Shown piece after piece: positions 34,802-44,490 of a DNA stretch of 64,000 nt (position 1 is the stretch's first letter; every line of letters begins with the position of its first letter). Location: assembly GCF_022698165.1 (NCBI RefSeq), contig NZ_JALDAY010000009.1, positions 372,001-436,000 on the forward strand. The letters are read 5' to 3'. This DNA is from Streptomyces cylindrosporus. GTDB lineage: Bacteria; Actinomycetota; Actinomycetes; Streptomycetales; Streptomycetaceae. Made by a program: the position numbers and the translations under genes. The notes beneath the pieces are model-generated. The model saw only the letters and a list, made by a program, of their open reading frames with translations, had not been told where the DNA came from and ran no database searches.

Positions 34802-34963
34802 ATGAACACCGGCAAGCCGTCCCAGACCCGCATCCGCGTGACCCCGCTGCGCCGCCTGCGGGGAGACACCTATGTGCCACGCCCCAAGACACCCCCGTCC
34901 CGCCGCCCGCCTGTCGTACCCGTGCAGGAGACGCCTGACGGAGACGTACTGCGGATTCAGTAG
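34802..34963 (+). CDS. Small basic hypothetical protein
   Basis: A possible 53-aa protein, rich in Arg and Pro (RIRVTPLRRLRGDTYVPRPK), with a more acidic tail ending DGDVLRIQ. No family recognised, no membrane segment. It sits 56 bases after the DUF6629-like gene and 110 bases before the MMPL gene. Codon third positions are mostly C or G. Kept as a low-confidence gene. Confidence 0.35.
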   Translation: MNTGKPSQTRIRVTPLRRLRGDTYVPRPKTPPSRRPPVVPVQETPDGDVLRIQ

Positions 34964-35073
34964 CCGCTGCTTCGATTCCGGTAAGCGGCAGTGCCAGCAG
35001 CGGCACGACGACGAGGACATGCCCGCCGGGACAGGCTGAGGGACAAGCGCGAACAGATGCGGAGTCCCTCGAC

Positions 35074-37368
35074 GTGGCAACTTTTCTCTATCGACTGGGC
35101 CGGCTGGCCTTCCGGCGGCGCTGGTACGCCGCCCTGCTGTGGGTGGCCGTCCTGGCCTGCGTAGGGCTGACCGCCCTGCGCGCCCCGGGCGCCTCCGACC
35201 AGGAGTTCTCGATGCCCGGCATCGAGTCCCAGAAGGCGTTCGACCTGATGGAGCAGCGGTTCCCGGGCACCGCCGCGGACGGCGCCACCGCACGCGTCGT
35301 CTTCGTCGCCCCGGACGGCCAGAAGGTGACCGCCACCGACAACAAGCAGGCCATCGAACGCACGGTGACGGAACTCGGCGACGGCTCGCAGGTCTCCACC
35401 GTCGCCGACCCCTTCAAGTCGGCCGCCGTCAGCAAGGACGGCTCGACCGCCTACGCGACCGTCACCTACAAGGTCGCCTCCGCCGACGTCACCGACGCCA
35501 GCCGCACCGCGGTGGAGCAGGCGACCGACCAGGCCCGGGACGCGGGGCTCAAGGTCGAGACGGGCGGCAGCGCCATGGACAGCGGCGGCGGACCCGGCGG
35601 GGTCGCCGAGATCATCGGCATCTCCATCGCCGCGGTCGTCCTGCTGATCACCTTCGGCTCCCTCGCCGCCGCCGGTCTGCCACTGCTCACCGCCGTCCTC
35701 GGCGTCGGCCTGAGCATGTTCACGATCCTGACCCTGTCCGACGCGCTCGGCCTGTCCACCTCGACCGGCACACTGGCGATGATGCTGGGCCTGGCGGTCG
35801 GCATCGACTACGCCCTGTTCGTCGTCTCCCGCTACCGGGAGGAGCGCGCCGAGGGGCACGCGGCACAGGAGGCGGCCGGGCTCGCGGTCGGTACGGCCGG
35901 GTCGGCGGTGGTCTTCGCCGGGCTCACCGTGGTCATCGCTCTCGCCGGTCTCTCGGTGGTCGGCATCCCGATGCTGACCAAGATGGGCCTGGCCGCGGCG
36001 GGCGCGGTGGTCGTCGCCGTCCTCGTCGCCCTGACCGTCGTACCGGCGCTGCTCGGCTTCTGGCCGAACGCCGTGCTGTCGGGGGCCGCGCGCAGGCAGG
36101 GCGGGGGCCGCGGATGGGCGCGCCGGCCGCGGAAGGCACGCGCGGCGTCCCAGGCGCTTGATGTTCCCACCGACGCCGACGACGACGCGCAGGACAAGCG
36201 CGACAACCACGGCACCCGCTGGGCCCGCTTCGTCCTGCGCCGCCCCCTCCCCGTGCTGCTGCTGAGCGTGGTCGGGCTCGGTGCCCTCGCCCTCCCGGCG
36301 ACCCAGCTGCAGCTCGGCATGCCGGGCGACGAGGCCAAGCCGACCTCCACCACCGAGCGCCGCGCCTACGACGACCTCGCGGAGGGGTTCGGGCCGGGCT
36401 TCAACGGGCCGTTGACCATCGTCGTCGACGCCAAGGGCGCGGCCGACGCCAAGGCGGCGGTGAGCACGATCAGCGAGAGGATCGACGGCACGCAGGGGGT
36501 CGTCTCGGTCTCCAAGGCCCGCTTCAACGACGCCGGCGACACCGCGGTGTTCACCGCCACCCCGTCCACCAGCCCCACGGACGAGAAGACCAAGACCCTC
36601 GTCAAGACCATCCGGGACGAGCGCCCCGCCACCCAGGCGGCGACGGACGGCGCGTCCTTCGAGGTCACCGGCACCACCGCCCTGAACATCGACATGTCCG
36701 AGAAGGTGCAGGCGGCGCTGATCCCGTACCTTGTCGTCATCGTGAGCCTGGCCGTCGTGCTGCTGCTGGTGGTCTTCCGGTCCGTCTTCGTGCCGCTCAA
36801 GGCGGCGCTCGGCTTCCTCCTGTCCGTGCTCGCGGCGCTCGGCGTGGTCGTCGTGGTCTTCCAACAGGGGCACGCCGCCTCGCTGTTGGGCGTGGAGCAG
36901 ACCGGGCCCATCATGAGCATGATGCCGATCTTCCTGGTGGGCATCGTCTTCGGCCTCGCCATGGACTACGAGGTGTTCCTCGTCTCGCGGATGCGGGAGT
37001 CGTACGTCCACGGGGAGACGGCCCGGCAGGCGGTGGTCTCGGGGTTCCGGCACAGCGCCCGCGTCGTGGTCGCCGCCGCGCTCATCATGATCGCGGTCTT
37101 CGCGGGGTTCGTCGGCGAGGACGACTCCATGATCAAGATGATCGGGTTCGGCATGGCGTCCGCCGTCCTCTTCGACGCCTTCGTCGTACGGATGGCGCTG
37201 GTGCCCGCGGTTCTCGCCCTGCTCGGCGACCGGGCCTGGTGGCTGCCGAAGTGGCTGGACCGGATCCTGCCGCGGATCGACGTCGAGGGCGAGGCCCTCA
37301 CCCGGCAGCCGACCGCGCTGGTGGATCAGGACTCCGCACCGGACGAGCCGGCCGGGGCCCGCGTCTGA
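35074..37368 (+). CDS. MMPL-family RND transporter
   Basis: A 764-aa inner-membrane protein with two MMPL halves, about 12 membrane segments and two large extracytoplasmic loops (about residues 40-180 and 420-540). Family motifs are MLGLAVGIDYALFVVSRYRE (TM4) and VFGLAMDYEVFLVSRMRESY (TM10), with paired acidic residues for proton coupling. Such proteins export lipids, pigments or drugs. GTG at 35074, with GGAG about 10 bases upstream. A histidine kinase and response regulator follow on the same strand after 107 bases and may sense the same signal. Confidence 0.9.
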   Translation: MATFLYRLGRLAFRRRWYAALLWVAVLACVGLTALRAPGASDQEFSMPGIESQKAFDLMEQRFPGTAADGATARVVFVAPDGQKVTATDNKQAIERTVTELGDGSQVSTVADPFKSAAVSKDGSTAYATVTYKVASADVTDASRTAVEQATDQARDAGLKVETGGSAMDSGGGPGGVAEIIGISIAAVVLLITFGSLAAAGLPLLTAVLGVGLSMFTILTLSDALGLSTSTGTLAMMLGLAVGIDYALFVVSRYREERAEGHAAQEAAGLAVGTAGSAVVFAGLTVVIALAGLSVVGIPMLTKMGLAAAGAVVVAVLVALTVVPALLGFWPNAVLSGAARRQGGGRGWARRPRKARAASQALDVPTDADDDAQDKRDNHGTRWARFVLRRPLPVLLLSVVGLGALALPATQLQLGMPGDEAKPTSTTERRAYDDLAEGFGPGFNGPLTIVVDAKGAADAKAAVSTISERIDGTQGVVSVSKARFNDAGDTAVFTATPSTSPTDEKTKTLVKTIRDERPATQAATDGASFEVTGTTALNIDMSEKVQAALIPYLVVIVSLAVVLLLVVFRSVFVPLKAALGFLLSVLAALGVVVVVFQQGHAASLLGVEQTGPIMSMMPIFLVGIVFGLAMDYEVFLVSRMRESYVHGETARQAVVSGFRHSARVVVAAALIMIAVFAGFVGEDDSMIKMIGFGMASAVLFDAFVVRMALVPAVLALLGDRAWWLPKWLDRILPRIDVEGEALTRQPTALVDQDSAPDEPAGARV

Positions 37369-37475
37369 GCGACCCCAGCCCCCGGGCCGCCCGCGACACC
37401 GAGCGCGGGCGGCTCTCGCGGCACCCGGCACGTACATCGTCCACCATGGACGCAGCCACCTCACCAGGAGATGCA

Positions 37476-38681
37476 ATGACCGTCAGCCTCGACCGTCACC
37501 GGGGGCGCTACGCGCACGTCGTCGACGCGGTGACGGTCGCCGCGGTGCTGGGCTGCGCCGCCCTGGGCGCCTCACTCACCATCCCCGGCATCGAGCAGCC
37601 GCAGGACGACACTCCCGGCTTCGTCCTCGCCGCGGTCTCCTGCCTTCCCCTGTGGCGGGGACGCGACCACCCGCGAACCGCCGCCACCGTGGCCACGGCC
37701 TGTACGGTGGCGACCGCCGCGCTGGGCTATGTGCTGACGCCGCTGCTGCTGGCCCCCCTCATGATCGCCCTGTTCTGGGTGGCCCTCGGCACCGACCGGC
37801 TCACCACACGGGTGTTCGGCCTGGCGGCCATCGCCATGGCGGTCATCACCGTGGTCCTGGACAACAACTCGACCGAGATGGTGCTGCTCAGGACGGTCGG
37901 CCCGATCCTGTGGCTGCTGCTGCCCCTGGTCGGCGGCAACGGCGCCCGGCTGCGGCAGGCCTACCTGGAGTCCGTGCAGGCCCGCGCCGCGTACGCCGAA
38001 CGCACCCGGGAGGAGGAGGCGCGCCTGCGGGTCACCGAGGAACGCATGCGCATCGCCCGCGAGCTCCACGACGTCGTCGCCCACCACATGGCCGTCGCCA
38101 ACGCCCAGGCGGGCACCGCCCGGCACCTCGCGTCCACCCACCCCGCTCAGGCGCAGAAGCTGCTCGACGAGCTGACGGCCACGACCTCCTCCGCGCTGCT
38201 CGAACTCCGGGCCACCGTAGGGGTGTTGCGGCAGGCCGGCGACCCCGGCGTCGAGTCCCTGGAACCCTCGCCCGGCCTGGAACGCCTCCCCGACCTGGTC
38301 GCGACCTGCGCGACCGCCGGCCTCGACGTCACCGTCACCACCGAGGGCGAGCCGCTGCCCCTGTCACCCGGCGTGGACCTGACGGCGTACCGGATCATCC
38401 AGGAAGCACTGACCAACGCGACCAAGCACGCGACCGACCACACGGCCCATGTGCGGCTCGCCTATGCCGGTTCGCGTCTGAAGATCACGGTCACCAACGG
38501 CGGCAGGGTCGCCGAACCGCCGGTGCCGGGCGGCGGGTTCGGCCTGATGGGCATGCGCGAACGGGCCCACTCCGTGGGCGGCGACCTGCGGGCCGGCCCG
38601 CTCCCGGACGGCGGCTTCGAGGTGAGCACCGCGCTGCCGCTGCAGCTCGCGGCGGCGGAGGAACAGGAGGCGACGCCGTGA
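37476..38681 (+). CDS. Sensor histidine kinase (HisKA_3, NarL-type partner)
   Basis: A 401-aa membrane kinase. About four hydrophobic segments in the first 155 residues form the sensor region. The HisKA_3 dimerisation box is RIARELHDVVAHHMAVANAQ (H198). The ATPase domain contains YRIIQEALTNATKHA (N box) and GGGFGLMGMRERAHSVGG (G2). The ATG at 37476 follows AGGAG by five bases. Its stop overlaps the response regulator start as GTGA. The preceding MMPL transporter gene is a possible target. Confidence 0.92.
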   Translation: MTVSLDRHRGRYAHVVDAVTVAAVLGCAALGASLTIPGIEQPQDDTPGFVLAAVSCLPLWRGRDHPRTAATVATACTVATAALGYVLTPLLLAPLMIALFWVALGTDRLTTRVFGLAAIAMAVITVVLDNNSTEMVLLRTVGPILWLLLPLVGGNGARLRQAYLESVQARAAYAERTREEEARLRVTEERMRIARELHDVVAHHMAVANAQAGTARHLASTHPAQAQKLLDELTATTSSALLELRATVGVLRQAGDPGVESLEPSPGLERLPDLVATCATAGLDVTVTTEGEPLPLSPGVDLTAYRIIQEALTNATKHATDHTAHVRLAYAGSRLKITVTNGGRVAEPPVPGGGFGLMGMRERAHSVGGDLRAGPLPDGGFEVSTALPLQLAAAEEQEATP

Positions 38682-39358
38682 GCATCCGTGTCCTGCTCGC
38701 CGACGACCAGGCCCTGCTGCGTGGCACGTTCCGCCTCCTCATCGACTCCTGCGCGGACATGGAGGTGGTCGGCGAGGCCGCCAACGGACAGGAGGCCGTC
38801 GAACTCGCCCGCGTCCACCGGCCCGACATCGTCCTGATGGACATCCGCATGCCCGGCACGGACGGCCTCGCCGCCACCGCCGAGATCTGCGACGACCCCA
38901 AGCTGGCCGGGACCAGGGTGCTGGTGCTGACCATGTTCGAGACCGAGGAGTACGTGGCCAAGGCACTGCGCGTCGGTGCCAGCGGCTTCCTCGGCAAGTA
39001 CGTCACCACCGACACCCTGCTGGCGGGCATCCGCACGATCGCCTCCGGCGAGGCCCTCCTCTCACCTGGCGCCACCCGCGCCCTGATCACCCGCTTCCTC
39101 ACCGCCCCCGCCCCCGGTCCGCTGCTGGCCACCCCGGACCGGCTGGACGAACTCACCCCGCGCGAACGGCAGGTGACCGCCCTCGCCGCCGAGGGCAGGT
39201 CCAACGACGAGATCGCCGAGCAGCTGTTCCTGAGCGTCCTCACGGTCCGCACCCACATCCAGCGCGCCCTGACGAAACTCGGCGCCCGCGACCGCGCCCA
39301 ACTGGTCGTCATCGCCTACCAGACCGGCCTGGTACGCCCCTCGCCTCCCGGGGCCTGA
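38678..39358 (+). CDS. LuxR-family response regulator
   Basis: A 226-aa regulator. The receiver is canonical: VLLADDQ, acceptor VLMDIRMPGTDG (D55), LVLTMF and GFLGKYV (Lys). The LuxR HTH is LTPRERQVTALAAEGRSNDE followed by VLTVRTHIQRALTKLGARDR. The GTG start is coupled to the histidine kinase stop. It forms a complete two-component pair, in contrast to the degenerate regulator at 22122. Confidence 0.93.
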   Translation: MSIRVLLADDQALLRGTFRLLIDSCADMEVVGEAANGQEAVELARVHRPDIVLMDIRMPGTDGLAATAEICDDPKLAGTRVLVLTMFETEEYVAKALRVGASGFLGKYVTTDTLLAGIRTIASGEALLSPGATRALITRFLTAPAPGPLLATPDRLDELTPRERQVTALAAEGRSNDEIAEQLFLSVLTVRTHIQRALTKLGARDRAQLVVIAYQTGLVRPSPPGA

Positions 39359-39396
39359 ACACCCCCGCTCAACCTCGCCGCACCCGGCGAAGGGAC

Positions 39397-39418
39397 GCCG
39401 ACGGTCGCTCCCGTCGGC
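39397..39418. terminator. Terminator between convergent genes
   Basis: GCCGACGG (39397-39404) pairs with CCGTCGGC (39411-39418) around a 6-base loop, in the 79-base gap between the response regulator and the convergent ceramidase-like gene. Confidence 0.6.
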
Positions 39419-39437
39419 GGCCCCTCCCCGGACCGCC

Positions 39438-40811
39438 CTACCTGAGCTCGTGCAGGACGTCGGCGATCTTCGCCGCGACCGTCTCGGCGGCGCCCTTCGC
39501 GTACGAGGAGTCCATCGCCTCGTAGGTGATACGGGCGTAACTCCGGGCCTCCGCCATGTTCTTGGCGCCGCCCTCCAGCATCGACATGACGGCGGTGTGC
39601 GCGAACGGCGAGTGCTTCCTGATGTCCAGCGCGGTGTCGGTCGAGAGCTCCGGCGACACTCCGACGAAGACGCCCTCGCCCACCCTGAGCACCCAGATCG
39701 GCACCTCCGCCGTACCGGTCGGGGTGAAGTCGTACGTCTTCGTCGGCGCCGTCGGGTGACCTGCCGCCATGGTGTCGACCGTGACCGAGTCGGTCACCAG
39801 GCGCACCTCGGACGCCGTGCTCCCCGGTGAGGTCCTGATGGTCTGTGCGACCCGTACGACCTCGGTGCCCAGCCGCTCGCCCTGCACGGTCAGCAGGATC
39901 CAGCCCGCGTCCTTGGCGTCGACCTGGGACCACTTGCGGTCCTTGTCGATGACGTACCGCTTCGACCGGAAGGCCGGGGACTGGTCGCCGCAGGAGCCGA
40001 CGAGGAAGAAGCCCACCACGTCGTCGCCGTACTGCTCCTCGACGTGCCGGACCGTGGCGCCCGCGAGGTCGGCCGTGATCGGCAGGTCGCCGCTCGCCAT
40101 GACGGATTCCATCATCACCGAGGACTGCACGGAGTAGTTGACGAGGACGGCGATCGGGTCACCGTCGGCGTCGTCGAAGCGGGTGACGCCCACGCTCTTG
40201 TCGGAGGGGCCCGCCTCGCCGGTGCCCAGCCACCAGCCGTCGGCCGTGAGCACGTCCCGGTTGACGTTGACGTCGCACCTGCCGGTGCCGAAGCCGACCC
40301 TGGCGGGCCGCAGCCCCTGGACCGCCGCCGCCACCGCCGTCGACGTGGCCTGCTTGATCTGCTCCACGTACTGCGCCGCCCCCGCCGAACTGCTCGCGGC
40401 CTGAACGTGCGGGGCGGAGAACGTGTGTGTGACGGTCACGACGATGTCGGCGCTCGCCACGCCGGTCGCCTCGGAGATGATCGAGCGCATGGCCGCGATG
40501 GCCTCCGCGCTGATGGACGTCAGGTCCAGCACGGCCAGCGCGACCCGGTGCGAGCCGCTCTCCAGCAGCAGGACCCGTACATACAGGTCGTCGTGGACGG
40601 TGGTGAAGCCGTCCAGCGGGAGGAGCGAGGCGGGGAAGCCGATCGCCGCGCGGCCCGCACCGACCCTGAGTCCCGCTGCCGTGCCCCTGGCCGCCGCCGC
40701 GGTCGTCGTGCCGGCCGCCAGGGACGCGGCCGTGACCGCGGCCGCGACCGAGCCGCTGAGGAACGACCGCCGCTGAATCGAACCGCCTTCTTTCTCCTCC
40801 TGATTTCCCAT
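39438..40811 (-). CDS. Tat-exported neutral ceramidase-like protein
   Basis: A 457-aa exported protein. The twin-arginine signal QRRSFLSGS begins near residue 17 and the hydrophobic stretch runs to TTTAAAA. The mature region resembles the N-terminal domain of neutral/alkaline non-lysosomal ceramidases: LRVGAGRAAIGFP, DLYVRVLLLESGSHRVALA, VTVTHTFSAPH and FFLVGSCGDQSPAFR. The enzyme assignment rests on this fold-level resemblance; an amide hydrolase of another kind is possible. The ATG at 40811 has a weak ribosome-binding site; the best purine run (GGAGGAGAAAGAAGG) lies inside the frame just before an ATT codon at the Tat motif, so the true start may be there. Confidence 0.7.
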   Translation of the reverse strand: MGNQEEKEGGSIQRRSFLSGSVAAAVTAASLAAGTTTAAAARGTAAGLRVGAGRAAIGFPASLLPLDGFTTVHDDLYVRVLLLESGSHRVALAVLDLTSISAEAIAAMRSIISEATGVASADIVVTVTHTFSAPHVQAASSSAGAAQYVEQIKQATSTAVAAAVQGLRPARVGFGTGRCDVNVNRDVLTADGWWLGTGEAGPSDKSVGVTRFDDADGDPIAVLVNYSVQSSVMMESVMASGDLPITADLAGATVRHVEEQYGDDVVGFFLVGSCGDQSPAFRSKRYVIDKDRKWSQVDAKDAGWILLTVQGERLGTEVVRVAQTIRTSPGSTASEVRLVTDSVTVDTMAAGHPTAPTKTYDFTPTGTAEVPIWVLRVGEGVFVGVSPELSTDTALDIRKHSPFAHTAVMSMLEGGAKNMAEARSYARITYEAMDSSYAKGAAETVAAKIADVLHELR

Positions 40812-41113
40812 GGAATGCACAGAACTCCTTCGTGTGGGGACGCCGGAAGGGCACCGATCTTGCTGAGCGGGCCCGAGGCCGCAAAGTGCGCCACACGTGA
40901 ACTGAGGTTGCGCATCCTGCAGGGACGCCATGACCGGGAATTCTCTGCGTGCCCTGTGAAAAAGAAGTTCCATTCGGCTCGCCCGCGGAATTCCGTGGCG
41001 GATCGGTTCAGCTTAGTTTGCGGTTCCGACGACATCTCCCGGGACGAGGGCAGGTATACGGTCCGAAGCGATTTCGAGCCAGGTTCCGCCCGCACACGTC
41101 ACGATGAGGTGCC
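40812..41113. other. Intergenic region, 302 bases, no gene seen
   Basis: This gap between two divergent genes is poorer in GC than its surroundings and holds two GGAATTC-containing stretches near 40938 and 40990. I see no convincing open frame, no hairpin and no clear -35/-10 pair; it presumably carries both promoters. Confidence 0.6.
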
Positions 41114-42733
41114 ATGTCGGCCATCGCTTCAGATGCATCGCCCCAGCCCCCGCAGCCACACCCCGAGCCCCGGCACGTCACGGCGACGATCGCGCTGGCC
41201 TGCCTGGGCGTGTTCGTCTCCTATCTGCCGGTCGTCGGCGTCTCGGTCGCGCTGCCGGTGATGCAGCAGGCGCTCGACGCCTCCACCGCCGGGCTCCAAT
41301 GGATCACGGACGCCTTCATCCTGCCGACCGCGGCCCTGCTGCTGACCTGCGGCATGATCGGCGACCTCTACGGCCGGAAGAAGGCGTACGTCGCCGGCCT
41401 CGTCGTGTTCTGCCTCGGCTGCCTGGTCTGTCTGACCGCCGGCAGCGTCGTACAGGTCTGCGTGGGCCAGGCCCTCACCGGCATCGGCACCGCCGCGCTG
41501 CTCCCGTCGACCCTCGGCCTGATCAGCCATGTCTGCCCCGACCGCCACCGGCGCACCCGGGCGATAGCCCTGTGGACGGCCTCCCTCGGCCTAGGCCTGA
41601 CCCTCGGCCCGCTGTTCAACGGCGTCATCGTGGAGCACGCGAGCTGGCGGTGGATCTTCTTCCCCGCCCTGCTCATCGGCGTCCTCACGGCCGTGGCGGG
41701 GGCCGTCGTCCTCACCGACTCGCGGGCCGACCGCGAACGCCACCTGGACATCCCCGGACAGCTCCTGGCCATCGTCGCCATCACCGGCCTCGTCTACGGC
41801 GTCATCGAGGGCGGCAGCGCCGGATGGGGCTCGGCCCAGGTGGTGATCGCCTTCCTGGCGGCCGCCGTCGGCCTGCTCGCCTTCGTCCGGGTCGAACTGC
41901 GCTCGCCCTGCCCGATGCTGGACATGCGCCTGTTCAGGTCCGCGGCGTTCTCCGGTGCCGCGCTCGTGATGGCGCTGACCCTCTTCGCCCAGGTCGGCCT
42001 GGTCTTCGCGATGAGCGAGTACTTCGGCCTGGTCCACCACGCCTCGACCCTCGACATCGGCGTGCGCCTCATCGCCATCAACGGCTTCACCGTCGTCCTG
42101 GGCCCCCTGGTCGGACGGCTGATGAACCGGACCTCGCCCGGACTGCTGCTGGTCGTCGGCCTCCTGATCGGCGGCATCGGCGCCCTCTGCGTGAACCTCT
42201 TCCAGGCCTCCACCGGCACCGGTGAAGCGGCCCTGGTCATCGGGGTCCTCGGCATCGGCATCGCCCTGGCCATGGCCCCGATCACCACGATCGCCATGAA
42301 CAGCCTCCCGCACCGCCTCGCGGGCACCGCGGGCGCCGCCAACAGCGCGCTGCGCCAGATCGGCAGTGCGCTCGGCCCCGCCGTCTTCGGCGTCATCCTC
42401 ACCAACCGCACCCTGGACACCCTGCCCGGCCACCTCGCCGGCTCCGGCCTGAGCGCCGCCGACCAGGGCCAGGTGAACGGCATGGTGTCCAACGTCGGCA
42501 TCCAGGCGGGCGCGTTCCTCCACCTCAAGACCCCGCAGAGCACCGGGCAGGCCCTGTCCGCCTACGGCGCGAGCTTCACCGACGCCCTGCACACGTGCGC
42601 GCTCATCGGCGGCATCGGCATGCTGGCGGCGGCGGTCATCGCCTTCGCGCTGATCGGCGTCCGCGCCAGGCCGGCGCACCAGACCGAGGAGGAGGTCGTA
42701 CCGGTGACGCATCCGGCCGGTGACCTGAGCTGA
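41114..42733 (+). CDS. MFS transporter, DHA2 (EmrB/QacA) family
   Basis: A 539-aa proton-coupled exporter with 14 predicted membrane segments. Motif A is GMIGDLYGRKKAYVAGLVVF after TM2, and the motif C region of TM5 is WTASLGLGLTLGPLFNGVIV. The QWITDAFILPTAALLL segment is characteristic of DHA2 drug exporters. Substrate unknown. It converges with the Ser/Thr kinase gene (22 bases between). Confidence 0.92.
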   Translation: MSAIASDASPQPPQPHPEPRHVTATIALACLGVFVSYLPVVGVSVALPVMQQALDASTAGLQWITDAFILPTAALLLTCGMIGDLYGRKKAYVAGLVVFCLGCLVCLTAGSVVQVCVGQALTGIGTAALLPSTLGLISHVCPDRHRRTRAIALWTASLGLGLTLGPLFNGVIVEHASWRWIFFPALLIGVLTAVAGAVVLTDSRADRERHLDIPGQLLAIVAITGLVYGVIEGGSAGWGSAQVVIAFLAAAVGLLAFVRVELRSPCPMLDMRLFRSAAFSGAALVMALTLFAQVGLVFAMSEYFGLVHHASTLDIGVRLIAINGFTVVLGPLVGRLMNRTSPGLLLVVGLLIGGIGALCVNLFQASTGTGEAALVIGVLGIGIALAMAPITTIAMNSLPHRLAGTAGAANSALRQIGSALGPAVFGVILTNRTLDTLPGHLAGSGLSAADQGQVNGMVSNVGIQAGAFLHLKTPQSTGQALSAYGASFTDALHTCALIGGIGMLAAAVIAFALIGVRARPAHQTEEEVVPVTHPAGDLS

Positions 42734-42755
42734 CCGCACGGGACGCGGAGCGCCG

Positions 42756-44411
42756 TCACCGCGTCGGGAGCTCCGACGCGGTGAAGCGCTCGAAGCCCGC
42801 GTGGAAGCGCGTGCCCCGGGGGTCGGTGGCGCTGTAGTGGAAGGCGGCCACACCGCAGCCCCGGGCGTCGAACGCGGCTCCGGTGTACGAGGCCACCCGG
42901 GTGCCGTCGACGGCGAGTTCCACCGTGATCCGGCCCGCGCCGGCCGAGGCACAGGTCATCGACATGTCGACCAGCTGCCGGGGTTCCACCGTCAGGCCGA
43001 GGTCCGTGAGATCGGCCTCGACGACCCGGTCGTGCTGGAACTTTCCCTGGAAGCGGAACTCCCGCACGATCACCGCCTCCTGACCTGTCGTCAGATACGC
43101 CGCCCAGCGGGAGCCCTTCCAGTAGTCCCCGGAGCCGTTGCACCACAGCCCGACCCCGCCGTCGCCGCCGTACCACTCCGTCTGGGTGCTCAGCCGCACC
43201 GGGAAGCCGGACGGCCGGAAGGGGGCCTGCGGCCACACCTCCAGCTCGGTGCCGGGGTCCACCAGCATGGTCCCGCCCTTGTGCGTGACCTTCCCCAGGG
43301 CCGGGTCCTTGTACTTCCAGTCGCCCGAATCGGTCAAGTCGTCGGTGTACGTGAGGGGTTGGGAGCCCGCGGAGCTCTTGACCCTCCCGGACGCCGCGGA
43401 CGACGAGGCGGCGGGCGAGCCCTGGCCCCCCTTCGCCGAGCCGCCCGAGGTGGTGATGAGCACAATGGCGAGCAGCACCGCCACCACCGCGCTGCCGGCC
43501 GCGAGCCCCCACAGCCGCAGCTGCTTGGCGCCGGTGCCGCTCCCGTGCCCAGGGGACGGCGACGAAGGCCGCGGGACGCGTGACTCCGTACTCGCCTCGG
43601 CCCGCACGCCCTCCGCCGCCCCCGCGAGCCGACTGACGAGCTGGGCCGCGGTGGGGCGTTCCGCCGGATCCTTGCGCAGACAGTCGGCGATCACCGAACG
43701 GACCGGCTCCGGCACCGCGGTGAGATCCGCGTCGCGCTCGCACACCGCGACGAGCACCTCGTAGTCGCTCTCCCCGTCGAAGGGATGCCGGCCCGTGGCG
43801 GCGTAGTACAGCGTGCCGCCGAGCGAGAACACGTCGGAGGCGCTGGTGACCAGGCCCGACTTGACCTGCTCGGGGGACATGTACGCGGGCGAGCCCAGCA
43901 CGCTGCCCGGGGTGGTGAGCGCCGACTCCAGGAGCCGGTCGTCGCGGGCGATGCCGAAGTCGATGATCCGCGGTCCGTCCGGGGAGAGCAGGATGTTGGA
44001 CGGTTTGATGTCCCGGTGCACCACACGCACCCGGTGCACCTGCGCCAGCGCGTGCGCGACGGTCAGCGCCACGGACTGCAGCCGCCCGGAGGGCAGCGGG
44101 CCGCCCGCAGCCACGTGCTGGTGGAGCGTCGGGCCCGGGACGAACTCGCTGACGATGTACGGGTGCCGCCCGGTCAGGTCCGCGTCCAGGACCCGCGCGG
44201 TGGCCAGGTCACCGACCCGGCTCGCCGCGCCGAACTCCCGGCGCACACGGGCGAGCGCGGTCTCGTCGTACTCCTTGCCCGGCAGCAGGAACTTCACCAC
44301 GACCTGCCGCCCGGCCGAGTCCCGGGCGAGCCACACCACACCCTGCCCGCCCCGGCCCAGCTCGCGCTCGCAGACGTATCCGCCCACCGACAACTGCATC
44401 CGCGGATCCAT
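42756..44411 (-). CDS. Receptor-type Ser/Thr protein kinase
   Basis: A 551-aa Hanks-type kinase anchored in the membrane. The kinase domain (about 12-265) has the P-loop LGRGGQGVVWLA, Lys 40 (VVVKF), catalytic VHRDIKPSN (D134), DFG and the activation segment PGSVLGSPAYMSPEQ. A single membrane span (301-321) leads to a Ser/Gly linker and an extracellular domain of about 190 residues (SGDWKYKDPALGKVTHKGGT, GGDGGVGLWCNGSGDYWKGS) that looks like a beta-sandwich/concanavalin-like fold of unknown ligand. There are no PASTA repeats. It probably senses an external signal. Confidence 0.92.
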   Translation of the reverse strand: MDPRMQLSVGGYVCERELGRGGQGVVWLARDSAGRQVVVKFLLPGKEYDETALARVRREFGAASRVGDLATARVLDADLTGRHPYIVSEFVPGPTLHQHVAAGGPLPSGRLQSVALTVAHALAQVHRVRVVHRDIKPSNILLSPDGPRIIDFGIARDDRLLESALTTPGSVLGSPAYMSPEQVKSGLVTSASDVFSLGGTLYYAATGRHPFDGESDYEVLVAVCERDADLTAVPEPVRSVIADCLRKDPAERPTAAQLVSRLAGAAEGVRAEASTESRVPRPSSPSPGHGSGTGAKQLRLWGLAAGSAVVAVLLAIVLITTSGGSAKGGQGSPAASSSAASGRVKSSAGSQPLTYTDDLTDSGDWKYKDPALGKVTHKGGTMLVDPGTELEVWPQAPFRPSGFPVRLSTQTEWYGGDGGVGLWCNGSGDYWKGSRWAAYLTTGQEAVIVREFRFQGKFQHDRVVEADLTDLGLTVEPRQLVDMSMTCASAGAGRITVELAVDGTRVASYTGAAFDARGCGVAAFHYSATDPRGTRFHAGFERFTASELPTR

Positions 44412-44490
44412 GCGCCCCCGCCCCCCAGCCCCGCCCCCGGTTCACGGCCGGACTCCAGCGTATCGGCGTCCCCGGGGCGTGACACGGGCG

